A stretch of DNA of 64,000 nucleotides from Hahella chejuensis KCTC 2396. GTDB lineage: Bacteria; Pseudomonadota; Gammaproteobacteria; Pseudomonadales; Oleiphilaceae. The DNA lies in assembly GCF_000012985.1 (NCBI RefSeq), contig NC_007645.1:3006501-3070500 (forward strand), read 5' to 3'. A model generated the notes under the pieces. It saw nothing but the letters and a program-made list of their open reading frames with translations, did not search any database and had not been told where the DNA came from. The position numbers and the translations under genes are program-made. Of the stretch, positions 51,851 to 62,500 are shown in pieces (positions within the stretch are counted from its first letter, which is position 1; every line of letters begins with the position of its first letter).

Positions 51851-54800
51851 TTATAGTTCTATTTCAACCCTCGCCGGCGCGTCCGCAGATGGCGCCTGAC
51901 CGCTTTCGGCGCTGTCCCCGTCGGTCTTGTCACGGGTCAGCGCGGCCAGTTCCCGCACCGACGGACAGTTGAAAAAATCCGCCAGGGACAGGTCCGCGCC
52001 GCAACGTTCGCGAATACGGGAAATCGCCTGCGTTGCGATCAGGGAATCGCCGCCAAGGTCAAAAAAATTGTCCTTTACGTTAAGGATCGGTACAGCCAGA
52101 AGTTCGCCCAGAATGTCGCACAGCATAAGCTCCGCGTGATCGCCGGGCGCATGGTCACCGCTACTGCCGGGAGGTACTGAATGTGGCCGAGAACTGGCTC
52201 CGGCGTCATGGCCGGGAGCGTTTCTCCGGGGATGGTAAAGTCGGTGGAACCGAGACTTCAGCGATAGTGTGGATATCGCAACTTGGTGCTCGTCTTCCAT
52301 CTGTAGCAAGGCATCCGATAACTGCAATGCCTGCTCAAGCGCCAAAAAACCTTCCTTTGAATCTATAGCATTGGCGGCCAATGTGGATTTGTCAAAAAAT
52401 TCCTGCGCAATTTTTGCGTTCGCGCCCATGCCCAGGCCGCTGGCGCTGTCGGGACGCCAAGCATCCCAGTTAAGCGTCAACCATTTGGCGCCGCGACTTG
52501 CGTCACTGTGGGCGGCGAACTGGGCGACTTCCAGGTCCATGACCAGATTGGCGGCGGCGTAAGCCCCCATCTGATAGCCTCCCAACAGGGCCGCCAGGGA
52601 GGACATACAAACCACCCGCCGCACAGGGCGCCGAGCGACCAGCCCGGCCAGCGTGCGCACGCCGTCGACCTTGGCTTGCAGCATGGTCTCCCAGGCTCCC
52701 GCCAGTTCAGGGTTGATGGGCTGCTCGTGAGCCTGGGACATATCGGCGGCGGCGTGAATAATCGCGTCGATGGCTCCGTAGCGATCGCACACTTCATCCA
52801 GCAATGCGCCCATGGCGTCGGCGTCGCTGACGTCCGCCGCCGTGACGCTGACCGGCGCGCCGGTTTCGTGCAGGGCCAGCAGGGTTGAGATGGCGTGGCG
52901 TTGCCGGACGGGCGTTGATGGATCATCCAGATAATGCGGCCACTGCTCCGGGGACGGCAGGGGCGTGCGCGACACTAAGCGGATATGTCGCGCGCCGCGC
53001 TGGGCCAGACCTGTGGCGAGGGCGAGCCCGATCTTGCCGAGGCCGCCGGTGATCAGATAAACGCCGCTGGAGACGGGTTCATCGGAGACGGGCCTGGTCG
53101 TTCCCGGCTCAGCGCCGCTCCGACAGGGGCGCCATTCACAGCGCCACGCATGACGTCCGCGCAGGGCGACAAGGGGCGGGCCGGCGTTGAAGTCCGCCTC
53201 CTGGCTGGGATGGGCCAAAGCCAGTAACGCCGGGAGTTGTCGCGTTAGTGCGGAAACAGCGGAAGCGTTTTCCACATCAGTTTCCACATCAATCAACAGC
53301 GTGCGCAGGGCGGGAAACTCCTGCCTTGCGCTTAACAGCGGCCCCAATAGCGCCCCTCGGGCGGGTCGCAAGGATTCCGAGCCCAGCACCGACTGGGTTC
53401 CGGTGGTCGCCACGGCGACGTATACCTCGGATCGTAATGCGCCCAACTGTTGCAATAAGGCGCTCAGCAGAGACAGATCCTGAGACGTTGCCTCAAACTC
53501 AGCGCTGTTTGCAGCCGGTTTGCTGAGGTTACGGGCGAACAGCACATGGTCTGGCAACAGGTCATTCTCCGCCAGCAACGCGAACAGCGCGGCGGGATCT
53601 CCGGCGACGTCAGCGGGCAGGGCGATGGTCTGGCGCTGGTCGGGATGCTCGGCGTGGGGCGTCAGCGCGGTCACGGCGGTGTCGGTGACGGTGACCAGCG
53701 TGTGAGATTGATGATCAGACAGCCCCTGGACTAATGCGTCGGTACGGGCGTTTGCGTCGGTCAGCAGCAGCCATTTGCCGCCGCTGGCGTTGACGTTCGG
53801 CGTTCCGCTCAAACGGCTCCAGGAACGGGTGTAGAACCAGTCTTCCAGAGCCTGGCGTTCCTCTGATAAGGCGTGGTCGGTGAGCTTGGGAGGATCGATC
53901 CAGTAACGGCGACGGTCGAAAGGATAGGTGGGCGTAGGGATGAATCGCCCATCCTGGTTTCCGAACAGCCCTGGGAGGTTGATAGCAAATCCTTTGCTCC
54001 ACAGACGGCCGACGCAGTCCAGCGCGCTTTTGCGAGAATCCTGCCCTGGCCCGGCGGCGAAGGTGGCGATCGCTTCCAGCCCAGGCTCGGCTCTTTGCGG
54101 CAAGGCGCCGGCGAAGCCCGTCAACGCCCGTCCGGGGCCCACTTCCAGTAGCGTATCCACCTGTGTTTCCGCGCACAGGGTCTGTAAGCCCTGATAAAAC
54201 TGCACCGGGCGGCGCAAGTGCTGACGCCAGTAATCCGCGCTGACAGCCTGCTCTGCGGTCAGTCGGGCGCCGCTCAGGTTGGCGTAAACCGGCAGCCGCG
54301 GCGCCTGTAGGGGGATGGCGTCCAGCAGTTCGGCGAAAGCGTCCAGCATGGGCTCCATCATCGCCGTGTGAAACGCATGGGAGGCCTGCAAGCGGTGATA
54401 GCCGATCTGCGCATCCTCCAGCGCCGCGGCGAAGTCCTCCATGGGACCGGGCGGACCGGCGAACACATTGGCGTGCGGGCCATTCGCCACCGCCAGGGAG
54501 ACTCCCGCTCCCGCATAGGCCTCCGCCTGTCGCTGGCCGATGCGCACGGCGATCATGGTTCCGCTGGGCATGCTCTGCATCAGGCGGCCCCTTTCCGCTA
54601 CTAACCTTACGCCGTCTTCCGGACTGAACACGCCGGCCACGCAGGCGGCCACGTATTCTCCCAGGCTGTGTCCGATCAACGCCTGCGGCGTCAGACCCCA
54701 GCTCTGCAAAAGCATGGCCATGGCGTAGTCGACGATAAACAGCGCCGGTTGCGCCAGGGCGGTTTGTTTCAGGTCTTGGTCTCCCTGTTCCGCGTCCGCG

Positions 54801-56587
54801 CCACGAGGACGGGTCAGCAAAGGCCGCAGCTTTTGCGCTATAAGAGGCGGCGCGGCGTGCAGGCACTGGTCCACTGCCTCACGGTAAACCGGTTCTGACT
54901 GGTACAGCTCTGCGCCCATGCCTGCATACTGCGCCCCTTGCCCAGGAAACATGAAGGCCGCCGTCGGCGCGCTGTCCTGCACCCGTCGCCAGCTCAGGTC
55001 GTTGGGAAAGCGCAGTTGCGCGATGGCTTCCGCTGGCGTCGCTGCCGCCAAGGTCGCCCGATAGGGCAAGGCTTTTTTGCTCAGAGCCAGGGTATAGGCG
55101 AGGTCGCCGAGATGAGTATGGGGTCGCTCGTCCAGATGCTGGGCCAGACGTTCCGCCACCTGATCCGCCGATTGTTCGCCGGCGGCGGACAGCAGCAGCA
55201 ATTGGCTGGGCGCGGATTTGTCGTCCTGACGTGACGCGCTGCGGGGGGCGCGGGTTGCGAGAGGGGCTTCCTCCAGAATGGCGTGCACGTTGGAGCCGCC
55301 CATGCCGAAGGCGCTGACCGCCGCCAGTCGAGGCGCGTCTCCTCTGGGCCAGGATTCAGTTTCGCTGCAGACCCGGAAAGGCGTGCGCAGCCAGTCGATC
55401 TGGGGATTGGGCTGCTGGCAGTGCAGACTGGGAGGCAGGGTTTCGTAGTGCAGGCACAGTACCGTCTTGATCAGACCGGCGACGCCGGCGGCGGCGTCCA
55501 GGTGCCCGATATTGGTTTTCACGGAACCGATGGCGCAACGACGGCCGCCATTCGGCGTAATGTCGAAAGCCCGCGCCAGCGCTTCAATTTCAATGGGATC
55601 GCCCAGATGGGTGCCGGTGCCGTGGGCTTCCACGTACTGGATTGCCTGAGGGTCGATGTTGGCGGTGAGCTGCGCCTCCCGGATGACTTCCGCCTGTCCC
55701 TGCACGCTGGGAGCGGTGAAGCCAACTTTGCGGCGTCCGTCGTTATTGGCGGCGGTGGCGCGAATCACCGCCAGCACGCGGTCGCCGTTTTCCCGGGCGT
55801 CGTCAAGGCGTTTCAGCGCCACCAGTCCGGCGCCGCTGCCGACAGCGGTTCCGTCCGCCTCGGCGTCAAACGCCCGGCATTGACCCCGCGGCGACAGAAT
55901 CATACCGCTCTGGCTGCGAAAGCCGCCGTGTTGCGGCAGTTGCACCGAAGCGCCGCCGGCGAGGGCCATATCGCAGTCTCCCGCCAGCAGACTCTGACAG
56001 GCCAGATGCACCGCCATCAATGAGGTGGAGCAGGCGGTCTGCACCCCGACGGCGGGACCGGTGAGACCCAATTTATAGGCGATGCGGGTGCTGAGGAAAT
56101 CCTTGTCGTTGAGCAGCAGGGCTTGATACAGATCCGACACTCTGCGGGCGTCCGTATTCGGCAGCACATGACGATAGAAGTAGTTGGGCATGCCGCAGCC
56201 GGCGAAGACGCCAATGGGACCGGGGAATTCATCCGGATTGCAGCAGGCGCGCTCCAGGGCCTCCCAGGCGCACTCCAGCAGCAACCGGTGCTGCGGGTCG
56301 AGCAATTGCGACTCTCTGGGATTCATGTCGAACAGGGCGGCGTCGAACCCGCTGACGTCTCCCAGCGCCGCCACACGGCGTACGTAGTCCGGACGCTGGT
56401 ATTCGCTTTTGGGTACGCCGGCGGCGTCCAGCTCGGCGTCCGTCAGTTCAGCCACGCTTTCCACGCCTGCGATCAGGTTGCGCCAGAATGCCTCCGGCGT
56501 GTCCGCGCCGGGGAAGCGACAGGCCATGGCGACAATAGCGATGGCGCTGTCGGCGCCGGCTTCGAGGTTGTCTTCAAAGCTGTTCAT
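51851..56587 (-). CDS. PKS module, KS-AT-KR-ACP
   Basis: 1578 residues. KS: VQTACSTSL (Cys about 186), VEAHGTGTHLGDP, NIGHLDAAAG, complete. AT: LIGHSLGEYVAA (about 641) and ASHAFHTAMM, the malonyl-CoA type. KR: LITGGLGKIG (about 1182), catalytic Ser and Tyr in MSSLAALLGGYQMGAYAAAN (about 1330-1343). ACP in NFFDLGGDSLIA (about 1512). No DH, ER or methyltransferase is visible; the stretch between AT and KR is the structural KR half. It should extend the chain by a beta-hydroxy ketide after the Gln module. Starts inside the end of the upstream gene (14-base overlap) with AAAGGAG nine bases before the ATG. C-terminal ARVEIEL may bind the TubC domain of the next protein. Confidence 0.94.
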   Translation of the reverse strand: MNSFEDNLEAGADSAIAIVAMACRFPGADTPEAFWRNLIAGVESVAELTDAELDAAGVPKSEYQRPDYVRRVAALGDVSGFDAALFDMNPRESQLLDPQHRLLLECAWEALERACCNPDEFPGPIGVFAGCGMPNYFYRHVLPNTDARRVSDLYQALLLNDKDFLSTRIAYKLGLTGPAVGVQTACSTSLMAVHLACQSLLAGDCDMALAGGASVQLPQHGGFRSQSGMILSPRGQCRAFDAEADGTAVGSGAGLVALKRLDDARENGDRVLAVIRATAANNDGRRKVGFTAPSVQGQAEVIREAQLTANIDPQAIQYVEAHGTGTHLGDPIEIEALARAFDITPNGGRRCAIGSVKTNIGHLDAAAGVAGLIKTVLCLHYETLPPSLHCQQPNPQIDWLRTPFRVCSETESWPRGDAPRLAAVSAFGMGGSNVHAILEEAPLATRAPRSASRQDDKSAPSQLLLLSAAGEQSADQVAERLAQHLDERPHTHLGDLAYTLALSKKALPYRATLAAATPAEAIAQLRFPNDLSWRRVQDSAPTAAFMFPGQGAQYAGMGAELYQSEPVYREAVDQCLHAAPPLIAQKLRPLLTRPRGADAEQGDQDLKQTALAQPALFIVDYAMAMLLQSWGLTPQALIGHSLGEYVAACVAGVFSPEDGVRLVAERGRLMQSMPSGTMIAVRIGQRQAEAYAGAGVSLAVANGPHANVFAGPPGPMEDFAAALEDAQIGYHRLQASHAFHTAMMEPMLDAFAELLDAIPLQAPRLPVYANLSGARLTAEQAVSADYWRQHLRRPVQFYQGLQTLCAETQVDTLLEVGPGRALTGFAGALPQRAEPGLEAIATFAAGPGQDSRKSALDCVGRLWSKGFAINLPGLFGNQDGRFIPTPTYPFDRRRYWIDPPKLTDHALSEERQALEDWFYTRSWSRLSGTPNVNASGGKWLLLTDANARTDALVQGLSDHQSHTLVTVTDTAVTALTPHAEHPDQRQTIALPADVAGDPAALFALLAENDLLPDHVLFARNLSKPAANSAEFEATSQDLSLLSALLQQLGALRSEVYVAVATTGTQSVLGSESLRPARGALLGPLLSARQEFPALRTLLIDVETDVENASAVSALTRQLPALLALAHPSQEADFNAGPPLVALRGRHAWRCEWRPCRSGAEPGTTRPVSDEPVSSGVYLITGGLGKIGLALATGLAQRGARHIRLVSRTPLPSPEQWPHYLDDPSTPVRQRHAISTLLALHETGAPVSVTAADVSDADAMGALLDEVCDRYGAIDAIIHAAADMSQAHEQPINPELAGAWETMLQAKVDGVRTLAGLVARRPVRRVVCMSSLAALLGGYQMGAYAAANLVMDLEVAQFAAHSDASRGAKWLTLNWDAWRPDSASGLGMGANAKIAQEFFDKSTLAANAIDSKEGFLALEQALQLSDALLQMEDEHQVAISTLSLKSRFHRLYHPRRNAPGHDAGASSRPHSVPPGSSGDHAPGDHAELMLCDILGELLAVPILNVKDNFFDLGGDSLIATQAISRIRERCGADLSLADFFNCPSVRELAALTRDKTDGDSAESGQAPSADAPARVEIEL

Positions 56588-59500
56588 TGGAACGCAGACT
56601 CCTTTGCGCTTCTCTGGCGTTGCGGCGACCCGCCAGACGGTTATTCTTGCGACGGGGAGACTGCGACAGCCCGTCGTCGTCCGGGGCGGCGCTGAGCAGA
56701 CGCGCGGTGGCGGCGATAGTGGGATTGGCGAACAGATCCACCATCGCCACCGGCCGTCCGAAGGCGTCGCTCAGTTGGCGTTGCACCTGGGCCAGCAGCA
56801 GCGAGTGTCCGCCGATGTCGAAAAAGTTGTCGTCACGGCCCACACGAGAAAGATTGAGGCAGTGACGCCAGATATCCGCGACGCGCCGCTCCACGTCGGA
56901 TACCGGCGCGCCTCCGTCCATGGCGGCGACGCCTTCCGGCTCAGGCAGCGCGCGGCGGTCCAGCTTGCCGCTGGCGTTCACAGGCAGGCGCGGCAACGTC
57001 AGGATATAGGCGGGGACCATATACTCCGGCAGCCGGCTCCGTAAGTGGTTTTGCAGATCCTGGACGGTGGGCGGCGGGTCGGCGTCCTGGCGATACACCA
57101 CATAAGCCGCCAGTTGCTGGCGTTGCGGGAACAGGGCGACGGCGCATTCCGCGATGGCGTCATGAGCGCTTAATTGACTCTCAATGTCGCCCAGCTCCAC
57201 CCGGTATCCGCGAATTTTCACCTGGGCGTCCCGGCGCCCCAGATAGTGCAGCTGGCGGTCGTCGAGCCAGCAGCCCAGATCGCCGGTGCGGTATGCGCGG
57301 GATTCATTCAATGGAGGTAGATCGACGAATTTCTCCGCCTCCAGTTCCGGACGCTGCAGATAGCCGCGGCTCACGCAGTCGCCGGCGATCACAATCTCGC
57401 CGACGGCGCCCGCTGGTGACGGTTGTCCCCAGGGATCGAGCACGTACAGGCGGGCGCCGCGTAGAGGACGACCCAGCGGCGCGGTGGCGGTTTCCGGCAG
57501 GGCGTCTCGGGTCAGGACGCAGGCGCTGACATCGACGCAACACTCGGTAGGGCCGTAAACGTTGATCAATGTGGCGCAGTCATTGGCGCGATAGAACGCG
57601 TTCACCAGCTCCATCGATAGCGCCTCGCCGCCAACCAGGAGCCAGTCCGGCGTCAACTGGCCGGCCTGATCCGCGCCGGTCAGCATGCTCAGCAGACTGG
57701 GGGTGCAGTCTGCGACGCGCACCTGCTCCGCGGCGAGTAAAGCGGAGAGTCGGGCGGGGTCGCGACGGCTGTCGGCGTCCACGATCACCAGCTGATGTCC
57801 CAGCAGCAACGCGGCGAAGATCTGCTGCACGGAGGCGTCGAACACGGTGTTGGCGCACAGGGCCACGGCGATAGGCTGATCATAGCGATGATAAACCTGA
57901 TCCCACAGGGCGTTCGCCAGATTGAGGACGCTGCGGTGCTCCACCAGCGTTCCCTTGGGCGCGCCGGTGGAGCCGGAGGTGTATATCAGATAGGCGAGAC
58001 TGTCCGGGCCGATGGCGACTTCAGGTTCCTCCGCGGTGGCGGTGACGTCCTCCACGCATACCCATTGTGCGGCCCCCAGTCCCTCCAGCGCCGCCAGAGT
58101 CGGCATGATGGCGCGATCCGTGACCAGGGCGGCGACGCAGGCGTCCTGCAGTTGCGCGCTCAGTCGGGCGGGCGGGTGCGTCGGGTCCAGCGGCAGGTAG
58201 CCGCAGCCGCTTTTGAGTATGCCCAGCAGGCCGACGATCAGATTCACATTGCGGGACACGCAGAGTCCCACGGCGGCGCCGGCGGGCGTTCCTTGCTCGC
58301 GCAGGCAGGCGGCGACGCCATTGGCGCGGCGATTGAGTTCGGCGTAGCTGAGCCGGCGGGCGTTGTCTGCGACGGCGATGCGCTCGGGGTGCGCCTGGAC
58401 CATATCGAGAAACGCCCTGACCAGATCAGGCGCATTGATCCTGGCGGCATCGGGCGCGTTCTGACTGGCGTTTTGCTCCACCTGACGGCGCTCGTCCTGA
58501 TCGTACCAGGGCAGGTTGACCAATGGCCGGGCGAGCTGTTCGCCGGCGCTGAGCGCGGACAGAACATGACGATAGCGCCGCACCAGTCTTTCGATGCTGG
58601 CGCGACGCCAGCGTCTGGCGTCGTATTTGAGGAAGCCCTGCAGGCCGTTGGCGCTGTCGGCGATTTCCAGGGACAGTTCAAACTGGCCTTCCTGCTGCGG
58701 CATGGGATAGGGCGACAGTTGCAGATCGCCCCAGCTCACCCGCAGGTTATCGTCCGCGGCCAGGAACAGATCCAGGGTGGCGTTGTCGGTTTGCGGCTTC
58801 TGCATGATGAAGGTGGTCTTCACCAGAGACTGCCCCCTGCCGTTACGCTGCAGGCCCAATCGCTCCACCAGCAACGGCAGGGGATAGTCGCCGTGAGCGA
58901 GTGCGTCGAGCAAGGTGTGTTGCTGATTGCGCAGGTAGGCGTCCAGGGACAGCTCGGGGTCGAAGCGGCTGCTTACTGGGGCCAGATTCACAAAGTCTCC
59001 CACCAACGCCTGAAATTCGGGACGGCTGCGACCGTGCACCGGCGTCGCCACGATGATGCGCTGCTGTCCGCACAGACGATGCAGCAGCAACTGGTACGCC
59101 GCCAGCATCAGACTGAACAGCGTGGTTCCCCGTTGCTTGGCAAGAGCGCGCAGCGCCCCATCCAGTTGCGGAGAGAGCTGGAAGTGGACGGATTCGCCCA
59201 CCGCCTTCTGCACTGCGCCGCTACGGGATATATCCGCCGGGAGGTTCAGTTCGAAGTCGGCGTCCGCCAGGGCGTCGCGCCAGTAATGCCAGAGTTCTTC
59301 GCCGCGTTCCGTATCCAGCATGGCGTTTTGCCAGCGCACGAAATCCACCTGCGAATGAGACAACGCCGGCAGCGCGGCCTGCTCCGGGGCGAGGCCTGCG
59401 CGGCGCGCCTCATACAGGGCCTTGAGTTCATCCAGGATCACCCACAGCGACCATCCGTCGCAGACCGCGTGATGGGCGGTCAGCAGCAGCACGCTGTCCT

Positions 59501-62500
59501 GAGCGGTGACGAACGCGCAGGCGCGCAGCAAGGGCGCGCGGGACAATTCGAACGGCGCTTGATAGGCGCGCCGCACTTCCCGGTACAGCGCGTTGGCGTC
59601 AAGGTCATGGGCGTTCACGACTTGTAAAGGGATCGCGATATCGTCCCGAGCCTGCTGGCGTGGCTTGCTGTCCACCTGAATCGCCGTGCGCAACGCCGGA
59701 TGACGGCGGGCGATCTGGTTCAAAGCGGCCTGCAGGAAAGCGTGATCCTGCTCGCCCGCAAAGCCGTCGCGCAGGCGCGCAGCGAAGGACACATGATAGG
59801 CCGGACTGCCTGGGTCCAGTTGATGCAGGAACCATTGCGCCTGCTGGTTGTAGGACAGCTCCCAGGGCGCGCCGCAATCCAGGGGCGCGGGCAGAGCGTC
59901 TGTCGTGACGGAGGCGCCGTTTTCCGCGTTCTGGGCGGTGAGTTTCTCCGCGACGCTTGCAGCGAGTTCCCCCAGGCCATTGCTCTTGAGGATATCGACG
60001 ATGCTGACGCTGGCGCTCAGGTTTTTCTCGATGCGATTGCGCAGCTCCACCGCCATCAGAGAATCCAGCCCGTATTGCGTTAAAGGCGCGGCAGGGTCGA
60101 TATTGTCTGGATTCAGGCGTAATACAGCGGCGGCCTGGGCGGTTAACCAGCGCAGCAGCGCCGCCTGGCGTTGTTCCAGAGGCTGATCCAGCCAATCCGG
60201 GGACGCTGGGTTTTCCTCCGAGGCGCTACTGGCTGGCGCGTTAGTGTGAACTGGCTTGAGTCCTTGTAAGTACAGGCTGCCGTCAGCGTAAGCCGCCAAA
60301 TTGGGATCTTCCGGAGTGACGCCGATGACGGCCTGGTTCGCCGCCAGCAGCGCAGGCGTCAGCGCCACACAGGCGTCTGGGCTCAGGCCTGCGCCAGGGT
60401 CTGGCGTCAGACTCGCAATAGCTGCGTTGTTATCCCTTTGCGCCCGCGCCATCAAACCGATGTCGCGGAACGGACCCCATTGTACGGACACCGCCGGCTC
60501 TCCCAGGGCGCGCCGCTGCGCGGCCAGTCCGTCCAGCCAGGCGTTGGCGGCGGCGTAGGCCGCCAACCGCGGCGAGGGCAGTGCGGCGGAGGTGGAGGAG
60601 AACAGCAACAGGAAATCCAGGGAACCGACAGGGAAACAGCGACGCAGCGTTTCGCCGCCGCAGACTTTGGCGGCGATTTCCGCTCGCAGCGTCTCCCGGT
60701 CCAGCGTCTCGGCGGCCATGGCGTGGGCGACGCCGGCGGCGTGCAATACGCCGCGAATAGCGGGCTGCTGCTGTTGGTACTGGCGCAGCCAATGGACGCA
60801 GGCTGCGCTGTCGCTGAGATCTATGGCGGCGATGGTCACGTGCGCGCCCAGCGCTTCGATCTCGCGAAGCGCGGCGACGCGTCGCCCGTCGCGGGAATCC
60901 GACGACAATGGCGCCCACTCGGAGCGCGGCGGCAGACCGCTGCGGCCCATCAGCACCAGCCGTCTGGCCCCTTGTTGCGCCAGCCAGCGCGCCCAGCGCA
61001 GCCCCAAATCTCCCAGACCGCCGGTGATGAGGTAGCTGGCGTCGGCGCGCAGGGAAAAAGTCTGGCTTGCCGATGCGGTAAGCCTGGTGCGACTGAGTGT
61101 TGCGCGATGAATTGCGCCGTGGCGAATGGCGAACTGAGCGTCAGCGCCGTGGTTCTGTCGCAAAATGGCGTCCAGCAGCGGTTGCTGTTCTCCATCCGTC
61201 GCCTGTAAATCCAGATCCACCATGCCGCCCCAATAATTGGCCTTCTCCACCGCCAATGCGCGAGCGAAACCCCACAGCGCGGCGGCGTAAGGACAAACGG
61301 CGGCGTCCGCCTCTTCTGCAGAGCAGGCGCGACGGGTCAGCAACCACAGCCGGGGCGCGTCCTCGTCGTCTTCCTGTGCGGCGGCCAGGGCGTCAAGAAT
61401 GGCCTCAAGCTGTTCCACCAGGTTGTCCAGCAACTCGTCCGGTTCGGCGGAGTCTTCGGGAGCGTCCGGCGCGATGCAGAGCAGGGCGGAGCCATAGCGG
61501 CGCAGGGTTAATTGGGCTGATCTGTTTGAGAAGACTGCGTCAGTTTCTGAATCCTTCTGCAGGCTTTCTCTGAGGGACGCCTCCGGCGCTATTTCAGTCC
61601 GCTCCCAAACCTGCTCAAAGGGGAATCCTTGCTCCGCCGTGGGAGGCTGTCCCGCCGCGGCGGCGTCGAGGAAGCTGAAGCGCAAGCCTTCTACCTCTGC
61701 GAGCAGTTCGCCGTGGTTGTCGAAAATGGACAGCGATCCGCTCAGCAAGTGGTCGGATTGCGCTGTCTGCGGGGTGAGGCGGGCGCGCACCCAGTAGCTA
61801 TATTTGCTGAAATTGCGCAAAAATCGCAGACTTTGCACCGAATGTCCGACAAATGCGCCTTTTTCGTCGCCTCCCAGCGCCGCCAGGGTCTGTGCGCAGG
61901 CGTCCAACACTCCGGGGTGAGTGCGGTAAGCGTCAAGCTGCGCGGCGGTCTCTTCAGGGGCCTGTATCAGCGCCCAGGCTTCCTGTTGCGAGGACCAGAT
62001 GCGTTGAATGCCCTGAAACTGGCCGGACCAGTCATTGCCCCGTTGACGCCATTGCGCGTAGAACTGCTCCCCGGACAGGCTGTTTTCATATTGCGCCAGA
62101 GCGGTTTCGGTGGGGAGCGGGTATTGCTCCGCCTGATCCGCCGCTGCGTCCTGACGACTGACTTCGCAGCTGGCGTGGAGTCGCCAGGGCGCTTCGCTCT
62201 CGTTAAGACCGTCACGGCGGGCGAAGATTTTGATCTGCGCGGCGTTAGCGCCTGATTGAATAAATTGCGTCTGCAGTCGCCAGTGGTCCAGTTCGTCGAC
62301 GACTAAAGGCGCATGAAACTGCATGTTGCGGCAGCGCGCGCCGGCGTCCGGCCAGTGTCGCGCTGCGGCGGACAGGGCCATGTCGATGTAGGCGGCGCCG
62401 GGAAACACGACGGCGCCGCTGACTTTGTGTCCCGCCAGATAGGCGTGCGCGCCGGCGTCGAGATGCTGGTCATACAGAGCCCCCGCCGGTTCCGCTAACG

